Shown here: positions 12,617-25,930 of the stretch, one piece after another | Layout of the letters: the number at the start of each line of letters is the position of its first letter | How positions within the stretch are numbered: position 1 is the first letter of the stretch | Source: Cyprinodon diabolis | Taxonomy: Eukaryota; Chordata; Actinopteri; Cyprinodontiformes; Cyprinodontidae | Reading direction: 5' to 3' | Assembly: GCA_030533445.1 (NCBI GenBank) | Contig: CM060081.1 | Location: 17,919,155-17,983,154, forward strand | DNA: 64,000 bases | Notes under the pieces: model-generated | Seen by the model: only the letters and a program-made list of their open reading frames with translations | Databases searched by the model: none | What the model was told of the DNA's origin: nothing | Translations under genes and position numbers: made by a program

Positions 12617-14549
12617 ATATATATATATACACACATACATACACAATCTGAAGCTATTCTATGGGACTGATAGCCGCTTAGAACGGCCATTTATTGGTAT
12701 GATAACATCCGAAATGCAGCTGCAAACAGCCACTGATTTACTGTGTAGAAGAAGACCAAATAGACATAAGAAGGGAGGCATGAGATGATCCACAGGTTAA
12801 ATATATTAGAACGTTTATTCTTCATCCTCACTTGCTGCCAGAAGATTTTACCTAAATAGATATAATTTATAATAATAATTGATCTACTACCATTCAAGAA
12901 ATAATCCCATAATATTTTCACGGTAACAACAGCTATGGCAAGCCGTTTTGAAGTGTACTAGTTTTACTGAAAATGTATTCCTGATATCCAAAAAAAAAAA
13001 AACACCTTTCTTTGTCATTTTGTTTGAAATGGTCATTTAGACATTCTCCACACCTAGAATAAACATTCTGGATATCTATAAATTAATTTCAGATCTTCAT
13101 ATTCCTAATATTGTCAGCATTTGGATTATTTTAACTATGAAAAATTTTTTTTCAGATAAATAGATTTCAGTCAGGCTGATAAACATCAGAATGGCCACTT
13201 AAAATGTGTAAAAGTTTCTAGATATATAAAAAAGATATATCTAAAAATTCAGCTTCTGCTACAAAAATGTAATCTATAAAATATATAATATTACAGTTAG
13301 GTCTAGGAGTAGGATTTTGATCAGGAAGAATATTATTTACATCAGAGAGGAGTGCTTTTAATAAATGAAAAAAAACGGCCTGCCATAGCCCACTTCCTAT
13401 AAATTTCCCTCATTAACTCAAACAACGATCTTCTCCTTCGCCACCTTCCTCTTCTTTGTAGATGTCACGCTGTTTTTCTGTATTTCAAACACATTCTCTT
13501 TTTTTATATTATTTTTTGCATTTCTGCATTAAAATCTGTAGTTCCAGTGGGGTGAAATTGGCACTTCCTGTTGCCTGTTGTCATGGTGACTCATCAAATT
13601 GGTACTCCACTGATAATGGCTTTTCATACTTTGACACAACTCTGAGTTGACCTGGTTAAAATTGATTGAACTAATTGATAACTGCCATTTTGAAACCGAC
13701 CACTCGGAGTTCCCGACTTTAGGCAAGACCAATTTAGAGATGCGAATTTGAATCTGAATTTGTTAAACCTGCTTCATGAAACGACCCCTGAGATGCACTT
13801 TGTTTCTCCTTCGACTGTTCTGACAGTCATTTTCTTTTTCCCATGTCAGAAAGAACCACACCCTGTTCTCCTGCTCAGCTGCTCATCCTTTCAGATCTTT
13901 GATAACTTCCCTCAGGCTCTCCTCTCCAACACTGCAGGCAACACACAGCGACGGACAAGCCACAGCAGCTTGCAGTTGTCAAGAACTCCTCGCCTCCCAT
14001 ACCATGTTATTGAAGAACATTTTAATTGGCATGGCAATTAAGCAAGACAAGTCAAAACAGAGATCTTCTAGCGAGTCTCAGAATGAAGAAAACACTGTCC
14101 TTCCCTAAGCAAGTTTACCCTGAGAATGTGGAATATTTAAGTGAGATGTATCGCTAGTACCGCTGCCAAAAATCAGTGCAAGGAAAATATTTGGTAATAT
14201 GTATGATTAACCTCAGCGTATCAACACAGAGAAACATGGGAGACAATCTTGTGTACATAGTTACAGTCAAACTGTTTTTAGCCCATGTGAAACAAAATCA
14301 TAAGTGATCAGCCAAAAAAGAACTTAGAAACTGTTAGACATGTTACTATAGATGGTCATTTTCAAAATGGTTTCAAAAACACCTCTCTGAATAGAGATCA
14401 GATTTTGTAAATACAGCTGTTTAGACAGATAATACCTTAATAGTTTTGAGTTACAACAAAGTTCTGCAAGTCTGTAATTATCTGAGTCCCACATTAAATT
14501 GCCCTTATAAAGTATGTTTTCTTTTTTCACTGTTTATATAATTGGCTTG
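12617..14549. other. Noncoding, one possible repeat
   Basis: The stretch 13540-13790 (tgaaaccgaccactcggagt, cctgcttcatgaaacgaccc) has the look of a dispersed fish repeat, but I cannot define its ends or class. The rest shows nothing. Confidence 0.4.
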
Positions 14550-14710
14550 CACAGCGGCTTTGGTTGTTAGCACTGTTGACTCAGTTTTTTTGGTGTGGAG
14601 ATCAGAGGTTCTGTCTGTGCACGCAAGGCCTTTCTGCAAGCACAGTTATTTTCTCCTACAATCTGAAAAAATACTTGTTAGGTTAATTGATGATGGTCAA
14701 ATGCTCTTAG
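14550..14710 (+). repeat. Diverged copy of the same retroposon, opposite orientation
   Basis: gcggctttggttgttagcac tgttgactca, gaggttctgtctgtgcacg, ttctcctacaatctgaaaaa and cttgttaggttaattgatga correspond in order to the reverse complement of the 57272-57546 copy. Divergence is high. Confidence 0.45.
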
Positions 14711-17184
14711 AGAATGTGTCTGGAAGGTTCAGAAACACTGATTGGCTTGTGATATAAAACTGACCAGTCCAGATCACAAAACAGCCTAACAAAACCCTAA
14801 CTATGTAAAAAAAAAAAAACTTTTTAATGTGCTAACAACAACAGTGTTGGTGTATATAATGTTGCAAAAATAAGTATATTAAAGCTGAGTTTGTTTCTGT
14901 ATCAGTGACAGCAATTCAATCAGAGAAGGCAGCAAAACTTTTATGTAAAACATACATGTACTGAATTTATTGGCAAATTTTGTAAAACCTCAGAATTCAA
15001 GTTTTTGCTACAATACAAAAACATCTGTTTCATTTATTCTAGCCATCCTAATGGCTAATCTTAGATATAAAACCACTAAGGTAAATCCATTAGTTTTTGT
15101 CTGTTTTAAAATAATATTTAAAAATGTTTTTTTTTTGCATGGAAACACATGGGTATTGCATTTTCCATACAGATAGGCTTAGAAATATTCCTTTTTTTAA
15201 TCCATTCATACATATTTCTCCCCAAGAAATATAAAAATTTAAATAAAACTCACAATGTCAGTTCCTTTCCTAAAAGGCAGGAGCTTTTAACTTTAAGTTT
15301 TTCTAGTTAATATAGTTCTTAGATTTACTTTTTTCATATTAACAAAGACCAAATTAAAAGAATTTATGACTAAATGTAAAAGTATTGTAAAACTATAAAG
15401 TGTTCTTCTTTGAAACTAGTGTTAATTAATTCAAGATTATTAAAATGATCACACCCTGGAGACAATGTGTTAATGTTCACAAGCATATCTACAAGACTAA
15501 ATGACAAGAATGGACCCCAAAATAGAAAGGGGGTTAGAAAGAGGGTTAGAGAGGAAACTTTTGACAAATAAAAATTCAGTCGCAGCAGTTAATGCCTGGG
15601 GTCATGACAACTCCTTTTAAGACTGAGTTAGATTTGTCCCCCGATTTAACACATGAAAGTGGATTTTCTTGACATCTCAAGAGGCAGACAACACCTGCAA
15701 AGTACTGTAGTTATATAGCAAATCACCTGCAGAGACAGATGCAGACATGTTCTTGGGGTTCTAGGGAGGCAGAGGTTGCTTCCCGCTGTGAAAAGACCCA
15801 TCATATCTTCACCTATCACCAAATCCAAAGCCATTCTGCTAAAAAGTTGGTTAGAACCTGAAACAGATTAATTGTTGGAACTCTTTACAATATTATTTTT
15901 CTCTCATTCCTCTATCCTTTCTGCCAAGTTTTGACAAGGTAGAAAAAGTGAGCTGGGATTCTTTTCTTATAATAGGTATTATTCAAAGAAATCTCACAAT
16001 CTCTTGCTCCTGCGTTGGCTTGGTTTCTCTGAGCTTACGTATACTGTTGGTTGAGCTCCAGTCAGAACAAGGATGAGGTGTTCCAAGAAACACTCAAATC
16101 AGATGAAATACAGCAGTAATAAAAAATACTGTTATTTTTTTGTATTATAGATTTTGTATGAGAATAACTAAAAAATATTCATGCAATAGATAGAAAGGCC
16201 CTTTAGTTCTAGGGAACTAGAGCACAACTGAAAACTGAACTTGACGCATCACACACCCCACAATGGTTAAATGTAGAGCTGGTGTTCCGTTAAAAGTGCA
16301 TCTACTTAATTAGCTAATTTGCCTGCAGAAGTAGCACACCTAACTAAAGCTCATAGGCAACAGTAATTACAAAAGTTGAAAAGAGAAAACAGCCCGAATT
16401 GTCTCCCTCCGGACTTTGATTTTATCAGATGACCTTTGCCTGAACTCGAACCATATGATTTATGCCACTGTCATAAATGGTGTTTCCCCTAACACTGGAG
16501 CAGATTTAAAAGCATAAAAATGTTTAGGTGCTTACCAGTTTTTCGTCACTGACTGGGTCACCTGGATAAGGTGCTATTCCCACAAAATAATCTCAAAGAT
16601 AAGTCTTGCTTGTTAATGCTATTGTAATATTTGTCATGCACCTGTCAGTACCTAAAAGAATCTGTAGATGCTTGTAATAATTTTAATAATTTTATCAATT
16701 TTCTCTGCCAGATTGCTTTTGTTGCTTAAAGAGAATAATGCAGTTAAAACGGTTAATTAAGAAAGGCATAATATTTGAACCTAAACGATTTTATTAACAC
16801 TCAGTGAACACCTGTGCATGTTCACATTACTGAAACATACAATCATTACTACAAAGGAAATAGTTAAAAAGTTTAAAAGGGAATTAACATACACAGATTG
16901 TTTTAACACCCAATGTGGCTGACTAGTCCGATTTTATGAAGAGCCTGATGCCACGAGCAAAGAGTAAATAAAACGAGAAAAAAACAAAAAAAAAGAGAAT
17001 GGAAAATGCATCCGCTTTCCAGGCGGTGTAATAATCAGTCACTGCTATAAAAATGTAGCTAATTACTAAAGATTATTTCAACATTTAACAAATAAGATTT
17101 ACAAGTTAATTCTCAGTTCCTTTAAGAAAGATAATTATTGGCCGACCGTCTCTACTTGTGGAAAAGGTTTTTGGCCTGTTATGA

Positions 17185-17275
17185 TGGTTCCCCGTTGGCA
17201 CAGTGACAGGGGGATCTGGAATCAACCATCAGCCTTTCTAGCTGCAAGGCTGCTAACCACTGAGAAACTCAGGTG
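17185..17275 (-). repeat. Short diverged fragment of the same retroposon
   Basis: gggggatctggaatcaacca, tcagcctttctagctgcaag and gctgctaaccactgagaaac resemble the trailing, tRNA-gene-like edge of the retroposon in antisense. Confidence 0.35.
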
Positions 17276-20200
17276 CAGAGGCCCTTACAGTTATTTTTGG
17301 TCACTTTACCTTTAGTGAAAGTAAGACACATAATTTCTCTCTTCAGCCCTTTAGGTGTTGATAAGGCTCTTAAAGTGGGTATGCACCACACAAAGGGAAG
17401 GGACAGCTGCACAGACCTAAGCATGGGAACTAGAAGGGAGAACTTTAGCACACAGCAGTTTAATTCTGCAATGAGAGACTCTCAACAAGGTCACAAAAAC
17501 CATGAAACCCATGAAGATATAGAGGAAAGCTTCATCTGTTGTCTGGTAAAACTGGTTTCAAGAAAGGCAACTGTGTGCAGTCTCAGGTATTATTATAGCC
17601 ATAAAAATTTAAGAATTTTGCTATTAGATAAAATACCAACAAAGTGGTAAATACATCGACTACCTTGTTAGCTGCACTCTGTACTATAATTCAACCATGA
17701 CTGATGTTCAACACTGCCTTTGAATAAAAATATGTGGATTAAAAAAAAAAATCATTTCTTGTTTTGATTAGACCTTGTCTACAAAAACTACTTATATCTT
17801 TAAGGTATTTTTGTTACTTGTGTTTGATGCAGAGGAAAAGTAAAACAACAATCAGCATTTTTACATTTAGTTATTTATAAACATGTGCAGACTTCAAATA
17901 AAGTTAAAGTTTAAAAAACGTTCCCCTCCTTCCATAGTGCAAAGGAAAAATTCTCAAAAACACGAACACAACGCTGATTTCTGGCCTTGTGAGTCACTCA
18001 AGAGTTAATTCTGCCAAACACTCAATCCCTATGGTGCTGTATTAACAGCCACACATCTCCAAACCATCATTTATCTCTGCACTGCTAATTAGTTCCGATC
18101 AATTACCTTTACTCAATACTGCTTCCACGTTTAAGAAAACAGGAAGAGCTGCTTATTCATTACTGCTCTTTTTGCCAGTCTTTTAAATACTCCCTCGGGT
18201 TGGTTCCACTAGCAGCTTTTTCTGCTGGGAGGCTTCCATTAAAAATCCATTTCTCACCATGGGGTCCTGCGCGTGACAGAGGTGGGCACTGGGACCCTCT
18301 GGAACCTTTCTCTATGTTGTGCTCAGCCCCGGTGGAAAAAGGGAAGGCTGGCTGATTTAATTACATGCTTTAAAACAGCAAACAATTGTCACAGTCCAGT
18401 TCCAGTTCTGAGTTGTGTCTGACAGAGTTATAAGCATAGGAAATAAATCCTTTAAAAAGGTGGGTGACTGTATAAGTCATTAAGCACCTGAGGTAGAGCT
18501 AGTAGGTCTAGCATAAAAACAACTACAATGATTACAAATGCACATATGGCTGCCTGATTGCACACCAGTGGAGCGCAACACTAGTCAAATAAGGAACTCA
18601 AGATGTTTTTGGAGCAAAGTTACAGTCAGGAATATTTTTGAGCAAGTCTGTTGGACTTTTTGTTCTAAAAGGTAGGGGTATGACAAAGAACCTCACTATA
18701 TTAGAACACTTCAACATTTCTCTTTAAACTGCAGTCTTTTTAAAAAATTCACAGCATGATGTAAGTGCAGCCTATCATTATAAGCTCTGACGAAAGTATT
18801 TGCTTTTGCTTCAATTACCAATATTTGTTTTGTCTGAACACTACACATTATAAACTAGATTCTTCATATTGGAAATAGACAACATTTGTTTAGTAATTTA
18901 TTTACGTTGTTTTGTTAAAAGGTTTGATTAACGAAGATTGTAAATCAAGCTGACTGACAAAACTCGGTTGCAAAGACAGAAAATAGGCTCTTTTGAATTA
19001 TTTATCTGAGAGCACTTTGGTTATCTGAAAAAAAACAACAGTGAAAAACATGAAAAGAGTGATTTTTGAATATACCTATTGGATAATTATTGAGACAGTC
19101 AAAAAGGAAACAATGACAGACAAGTGTATGAACATTTTTCATTACATTACAAATGCTTTAAATGGCTACCTACTAGTGGCTGCAGAAATACTTTACTAAT
19201 TTTACTATGTTTTATGCTGTACAGATTTGATCATCTCCAGTTCAAATTCTAAAAAATAAAATATGGTCAAACTGGAAATAGACTTATCAAGTGAGAACAG
19301 ATTCTAAACACATTTTGATATTCATTGTTAAAAACAAAAAAATTGAGCTTTTGATTCCTTTCTTAAAAATAGAAGAACTTTTAAACAAGCTATCAAAAAA
19401 TCTAACATGAATTACTACTTTCCTTTACACTGATTAGTGATTATTTGATGCACAATACACAACATTAACATTTTTAAAGAAATAATAGCAATTTACTTGG
19501 ATAGGGGGATAAATTTGGCCCAATCAGAGAGTCCCATTCACAGGTTATAGGGAAAGAAACAGAAATGAGACCCTAACTTCCACCCTCTTGTTTCCTTTCC
19601 CTCACCCTCCCTCTGTCAGAGGCTTCGCATTGGACTCGTGGTAAGTTTTTCCCTGACAGAACAGAAGAAAATGCAAAGCAGGCTGCCTCGGAACTCTGGG
19701 AAACGCCACAGGACGTCTCTGGAGAGGAATTAAAGAAGTCGGCTAAGATCCTCTCAGTAAACTGGCAGTAAACTATTCATCAACCCTCTATTGAAGGGAT
19801 AATCAGTAAAACAAGCATCTGAGTTAAGAAGTTAAATGGGGACTTTACAAACACAGTAACACCACCCCCTTCTCTTCTGAAGATTTAGAAAACAATGAGA
19901 GCTTGAGAGTGTGTACATCTTGTTCAGACAAGCAAGGAGATCAGGGAATCAACAAAGGGATGTAAGTGACTGAGCTTATTGAGCAAGATCTGGGTATTAG
20001 AAAATAGTTTCACAAAAAAACTTCATGTGTGTTTAATCCTTTTCGACCCTATAATACAATACATTATCTACTTCTCTAAAGGCAGAATACCACAAGTGAA
20101 CAGATGATGAAAAGATTCCTCTTTGCTTCTCTTAACTTGTATTGTCCTAATCCAAGAAACTAATTTTTCACCCCTACTCTCAACTGCTGTCTTCCTTTTA

Positions 20201-20426
20201 CAGCTCCTTGGTGGTGCTCCTTGGACCTACGCTAAAGCATCTATAGGAAGCACATAGAAAGGCCAGCAGGATGCTCTGCACTGCATTCATTATAAGAAAA
20301 AGCCTACTGCAAGCTTGATGCCCACCCCCAGATCTCCCAGAATGTGAATGAACTTCTGTGAAAAGGAGGCAAACCTACACAAACGCCCCTGCAGCTATAG
20401 GACTCTAGTGTGTGGGCAATGGCAAA

Positions 20427-20442
20427 CAACAACAACAACAAC
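20427..20442. repeat. (CAA)n microsatellite
   Basis: Five uninterrupted CAA/AAC units. Confidence 0.85.
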
Positions 20443-21069
20443 ATGGGGAATCACACTGAATGCCAGGGTCCCCCTCTTTTCCCCCACCTTCACCAATCAT
20501 AAGGAAGCCTCGCAGCAGGAGGGCGCCTAAAAGGATGGGCTGTTAACTAAAACTGTGTGTTTGTGTGTGAGGTGGCACCTATGACCCTGCACAGGCCTCA
20601 GTGGGTGTAAAAAGTCACACACTGCAATTAACACCTACTCCATGCATAAGGCAGCAAAAAGACAAATATTCAAATCAGCATTTCAAACCAACACTACAAC
20701 AAAGACATCAAAGTACACATATTGTCAAAGGCCTGAATGCTCATGATGGCTGAACTCTTTAGTGTTTCTTTCACAGAGCTTTTTTTCTTTGTAAGCTGAA
20801 GAAGATTTACAACCTCGTCAGTGGCATTTTGTTAAGTTACCATATAGCGATTCTATGTGTTTTTCCAACAAATAAAACGCTGTATATTGCCATTGGAAAA
20901 TAGAACAAACTTTTCATGGCAGTCAATGGTCTAAAGGGTACTTAAATCTCTAAGAGATATGAAAGACATACTTAAATTATACTGAATGGGGGCCATCTGT
21001 GAACATCAACTTTAAAGTCTTCACAAATATTTTTAGTTCTATATAGTTCACCGGTATTTCCATCAGGAA

Positions 21070-21567
21070 AACGCTGTTTTGCTGCTGGAGTCATCCTCAC
21101 TCTCCATCTCTCTGTGTGTGCTGTACGTTAACATCCGCCAGCAGAAACACCCACCTACCCAACTGACAGACGGAATCTCACTATACATCAGCCATTCTCA
21201 TCCTCCCCTCTCTCACGACAAGGCGCGCACCTCTGGATGACCTAAAAAATAATCTTTAATATCTCTTAAACAAAAGTAGCACAAACAATATTTTTTCTGC
21301 ACAAATCTGCACTAACGTTGCACTAACCATTCAGTCTATTTGCAGAGTTTTTTGACGTGGGTGGGGTGTCAGCTTCACGCAGCTGCGCACGAGTCCTATC
21401 ATGAAAAAAGGTTCATTGTGCGACCTGAGTTATGCGCAGTAACGGGGTGTCTGCAATGGTAACTGCATTATAGTTACAGTCAAAGTAATTAGTTAGATTA
21501 CTCGTTACTAAAACAAGGTAACGGCGTTAGTAACGCCGTTACTTTTAACGCCGTTAGTCCCATCACT
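21070..21567. mobile_element. Truncated hAT-like element end
   Basis: The right end reads taacgccgttagtcccatca then ctg, preceded by nested near-palindromes (gtaacggcgttagtaacgcc at 21518). This is the terminus of a common fish hAT family that begins with CAGTG and TAACGGCGTTA motifs. The adjoining 450 bases are locally GC-richer than the surroundings. No matching left terminus is seen. Confidence 0.55.
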
Positions 21568-23689
21568 GCATATTTTTAAGTTTGGAGTTAAGCCATAATT
21601 GGTGACTGTTCATTTTCTTAGGATGACTAAAACCGGTTTAAGCTGCTGTCTCTATTGCTCCTGTCTTCAACTGTTTGTTCACTAAACCTCAGAGATCTTT
21701 ACAAATCTGCTGTATTTGTATTGAAGTTGAATTACAGTAATCATATGCCTTCAGAAGCTATTTGGTTGAACTACAATTTTAGGTGGTTATCAAAATTTTT
21801 TGAATTCAAGTTTTGAATTCAAATAAAATAAAAACTTGAAGCTTTTATCCTCTCATTGTGCTATGTTGTGCTGGTCCATTTGATTTTTTTGGAAATCTAG
21901 TCATCTGTCTTTGAGTATGTTGAGCTTTTGATATGATTCAGTTCTTAATTTTAGGTATATACCAAGATCAGTGGTGAAGAATGCACAGTGCTCTGCTCCA
22001 TCATAACTGGAACTTTAATTCATTTAATGACATCTGGCTATGCCGTAGAAACGTAATGTAAACAGACAGTAAAAGATGCAATAAGTTCCACTTTCAAGCA
22101 CCCAACATCAAAGCTGGTTGGTGTGTATGTGCATAATAGTGTAAAGAAGGGTTGGTGCTGTGATATTTTATTTGCAGTTGCTTGCTTTTGTAGTGATGGC
22201 TCTCTTGTCTATTATTCCATTTTTAATCTCTCCATAGCAGTTTGTGTTATAATGAACTGCATAGAAAAACTCTACAAATCAATGTGGGTGGGTGGACGGA
22301 TGGATGGATGAATGGATGGATGGATGGTCAGAGCTGCCAAAACAAATAATATTGGCCTGTCTAATTTACTAATTAGTGTATTTATGCTGCAATACATATT
22401 GCATCGTTGGTTTATCAGATGAGATTTAAGACCTGACAAAAGCAATTATTGACCATAGATTTATTGTACATGAACTTACAAATGTTCCTCCCAAGGTCTC
22501 ATGGCATCCTTCGTAACCCAGTGTGTACCTATTGACCTTAAATATATATCAATGGGCACAAGTGTGAGTGGGATACCTCTGAAATTTAAGCCCCAAGTGA
22601 CAGAGGGAAAGAAATTACCTTGACATTAGCAACCAGAGGAGGTCTGTGGCATTGACCTCCTTAGTCAGGCCTCTGACCCCTCAACTTGACCTCTCTGAGA
22701 AACTCCCCTGTACTTAGTGTCTGTGGGGTTCAACACATGTGTTGAGAAAAGCCTTAAACAAACGACCATAAGTACTTCTGGTAGACAGGAAGTTCATCAT
22801 TCAGGAATAACATGCGATCATCAAGACACTGCAAAAGTTATGATTACTTGTCAACAAGTCTTGTGGCAAAGACAACAAAATCTTGTAAGACTTTGTGGAG
22901 TTTTTTTTTTAAGTCAAGGTTCTTGGTCTTTTAATTTTGGGTCTCTCTCTGGATAATTTGCAAAAATCCATTTAAGGTAAATATTCTAAAATGGACTAAA
23001 ACTCAGAGTTCTTTAGCAATACACTTATCTATATGATGAAGTATTTTCCCAAGATAAAAAAAAACTAATGAAAGTAATAAAAAAAGTCATCCCATAAAGT
23101 AACTAGAGATGTTGGCCAAATATGTAAAGAAAAGTGAACAGGGATGTGGGATAAGGCTCATAAAAAAACTGCTTCAGTAGATGACCTCAAAGCCTCCAGC
23201 TGCTGAGAGGGAGCTCCTCTACTCCCTTTCTCTGTTGTTCAGCCACTTGCACGCTGAAAATAGTGAAAGCATACAAGTGAGAAACCAAATCTAGTCCTGT
23301 ACTTAGGGTTTTTTAAATTTGTGACAGAGGGAATTCTGTCAGCTGTACAATAAAAAGCATGAATATAAACATGATAAAACAATGGTTTGAAGGTCATTTG
23401 GACTGCACATTTCTGCTTGATTCCATCAGATTTGTATGTTTTTCACTGTATAAAGGAGATATGAGAAATCCTAAAGAAGGACAGTGAGTCAACAGAGCTT
23501 TAAAAACAAGGATGACGGCTGTAGTAGTACAGTGAAATCAAAGAATGCCCCATTATATAAAGAACTCTTTTTCTTTTATGGTGTACTTTTGCATAAGAAT
23601 TGACATAACATTGCTCTTTAGGAAGTATAAATGTCCTTTGAACGCGGGTGCAGGTATGAACCGGATACAATGGATCATGAAATCCATCT
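21568..23689. other. Noncoding, one microsatellite
   Basis: Only the tetranucleotide tract at 22286-22328 was recognised. Confidence 0.45.
22286..22328. repeat. (GGAT/GGGT)n microsatellite
   Basis: GTGG units grade into ggatggatgg with one ggac and one gaat variant. No retroposon body is recognised upstream, unlike the tract at 41937. Confidence 0.9.
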
Positions 23690-23917
23690 GGTGCTGATGA
23701 AGGTTCTCAGTCATCCAGGTCATAGTCATTCCGTAAAAATTCAAAAAATATCCACTGGACTTGGTTTTCAAGATTTGAAGACGTTTCGCCACCTCTCCAG
23801 GAAGCTTTCTCAATTCAAATGTCTGGATCCGCAGTGAGTTTGAGTCTTATATGGACAAGGCTTTGTATTGCTTGGAAACATGCAAATGGTAACCGATGAA
23901 TGGGTCGTTTAGTTCCA

Positions 23918-24062
23918 TCGTGAGCCTGTAATATCTGAACCTGTCTATGATTCTAGGGGTCGGTCATTAAAGGGGGGATTGCCGTTAAGGGGGGGATTGT
24001 CTCCTGTAATACCTGAAACCTGTCTATGATTGTTAAGGGTCGGTCGTTAAGGAGGTATTGTT
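23918..24062 (-). repeat. Two imperfect copies of a ~70-bp block in the PLE 3' region
   Basis: On the plus strand, two stretches share cctgtaat(a)...ctga..cctgtctatgatt followed by (a)gggtcggtc(a/g)ttaa and a G-rich run ending attg. One starts near 23928 and the other near 24003. A third partial G-rich unit lies between them. They are tandem and diverged, in the element's noncoding tail. Confidence 0.6.
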
Positions 24063-25901
24063 CACCGGCTGGAGCGGGTAGGTCCCTCGTTCCTCTGTGA
24101 TGGGGTGGGGGGTTTGGTGATATCTGGAAGGGATCATGTCTATGATTGAATTGTATGTTTTTGGAAGCTGGAATCTTAGTCCACCACCTCTGTTTAAAGT
24201 TGGTTTTTCTCTCTTAACATAGATGGCTTCCTTCACGCCCCTCTCAAACCACCTATTTTCTTTATCCAGAATATGGACATTCTGGTCCTCAAAAGAATGT
24301 CATTTGTCCACAAGGTGTAGGTGTACTGCAGAGTCTTGTCCAGAGGCGGCCGCTCTTCTGTGTTGGGCCATGCGTCTGTGGAGCGGTTGTTTGGTTTCTC
24401 CAATATAAAGATCAGAGCATTCCTCGCTGCACTGAACAGCATATACCACTCCGCTCATATTCGGTCTGGGGGTTTTATCTTTAGGATGCACTAGCCTCTG
24501 TTTAAGGGTTTGGTTTGGCTTGAAATGTACTGGGATCTTGTGTTTGGAGAAAATCCTCGAGCTTTTCAGACACTCCAGCAACATAAGGGATTGTGATGTT
24601 TTTGCGTTTAATTTTCCCATCGCTGTCTTCTGTTGCGAATCTTTTGGATTTCCTTGCGGATTTGATAAAAGCCCAGTTTGGATATCCACAGTTTCGGAGA
24701 GCATCTTTGATGTGTTTCTGTTCTTTTTGCTTCCCATCTGTTTTAGTAGGGACATGTTCTGCCCGGTGTTTTAAGGTTCTGATGACTGAGAGTTTGTGTT
24801 CCAGTGGGTGGTGTGAGTCAAAAAGAAGATACTGGTCTGTGTGAGTAGGTTTCCTATACACTTCAATGTTTAGGCTTCCATCTCCTTCCATGCTCACCAG
24901 GCAGTCCAGAAAGGGTAGTTTGTTGTCCTTGGCATCCTCTCTGGTGAATTTGATGTTACGGTCAACAGAGTTGATGTGTTTGGTGAAAGCTTCCACTTCC
25001 TCTAGCTGGATTTTGACGAAAGTGTCATCCACGTATCTAAACCAGTGGCTTGGTGGTGTCCCATTGAAAGTGTCTAAAGCTCTCTTTTCCATTTCTTCCA
25101 TGTAAAGATTGGCTACAATTGGTGATACTGGAGATCCTATTGCCCAGCCATGCTTCTGTCTGTAAAAATTACCTCTGAATTTGAAATAGGTTGTGGAAAG
25201 ACAAACGCCCAGTAGTGTGCAGATCTGGTCCGGAGTGAAATTAGTCCTGTTGTTTAAATCACTATCTTGTTCAAGACGTGTCTTGACTGTTTCCACTGCC
25301 TCTGTTATAGGTATGCATGTGAAAAGTGAAGTAACATCGAACGATACCAGGGTTTCTCCTGGTGCCATCCTTAAATGTTTGGCTTTGTTGGCAAAGTCTT
25401 TGGAGTTTTCTATGTGATGTGGTGTGTTCCCCACCAAGGGAGCTAAGATATTAGTAAGCTGTTTAGCATTGTTGTATGTTGCTGAGTTAATGCTGCTGAC
25501 AATGGGCCTGAGTGGTGCCCCTTCTTTGTGAATTTACTCAGTACATCCATCTCTGGTTTTGTCAGTGGTCTGCTAGATAGGTTTTTGACCCACTTGTCTT
25601 CAACCTTGATGTTGATGTTATCCTCCTGAGTCATGTTGCTCTCTTGTTTAAATGCTGCTTTCTGTTGTAATCTTTTGAATTTGGCTTTTTGTCTTTCTTT
25701 TGTCTTATGATGTTGTGAAAGTTTGACTTTATTGACCAACCTGGCAACTTCTTCAAACAAGGTTTCGGGGAGAAGTTTGGATAGCTTCTGCTTTGTCTGA
25801 TCTATTTTGTGCGAGATAGCTTCAATTGTGAAGTGAGTCTGTCTAAAATCCATCTGGTCTATTATTGTCTCTGACACCCTACTCTGCCACAAAAGAAACA
25901 T
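24033..25901 (-). pseudogene. Broken PLE reverse transcriptase with GIY-YIG endonuclease
   Basis: The N-terminal part (25901 to about 25520) is basic and coiled-coil-like and includes KWVKNLSSRPLTKPEMD. At about 25515-25522 it jumps directly to APLRPIVSSINSAT, a motif that normally lies well over a hundred residues further on, so the intervening RT segment is deleted and the frame changes. The RT core (25437-24570) is intact: SFDVTSLFTCIP, GSPVSPIVANLYMEE, the catalytic FRYVDDTF and KLPFLDCLV. A second frame change lies at about 24555-24590, before IFSKHKIPVHFKP. The endonuclease follows with GVVYAVQC and LYIGETKQPLHRR. An in-frame TGA at 24300-24302 interrupts it, then HSFEDQNVHILD and WFERGVKEAI continue to about 24033. 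Three lesions at least, so it cannot make a full protein. Confidence 0.85.
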
Positions 25902-25930
25902 GAGTGATGCGAGTATACAAAGTCAAACCA

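Larger units (their letters stand above)
14711..21069. other. Noncoding, nothing recognised beyond the listed fragment
   Basis: Long AT-rich stretch. A 125-codon plus-strand frame at 17273-17650 partly overlaps a retroposon fragment and has no recognisable motif. A GC-richer segment at 18180-18360 has no frame. Confidence 0.45.
23690..25930 (-). mobile_element. Penelope-like retroelement, internally deleted and inactive
   Basis: Penelope-like elements (PLEs) carry a telomerase-related reverse transcriptase followed by a GIY-YIG endonuclease. Both are visible here on the minus strand in that order. Downstream of the coding part (23690-24030) is a noncoding tail with a partly duplicated block and, at about 23780-23810, a minus-strand sequence (GGCGAAACGTCTTC) resembling part of the hammerhead ribozyme reported at PLE ends. 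Ends are approximate: no target duplication was identified, and PLEs are often 5' truncated. Confidence 0.85.

Noticed and set aside
17273..17650. 125-codon plus-strand frame
   Set aside because: It begins in a retroposon fragment and shows no motif or homology that I recognise.
24520..25417. Several plus-strand frames of 74-84 codons
   Set aside because: They are antisense shadows of the Penelope-like reverse transcriptase.
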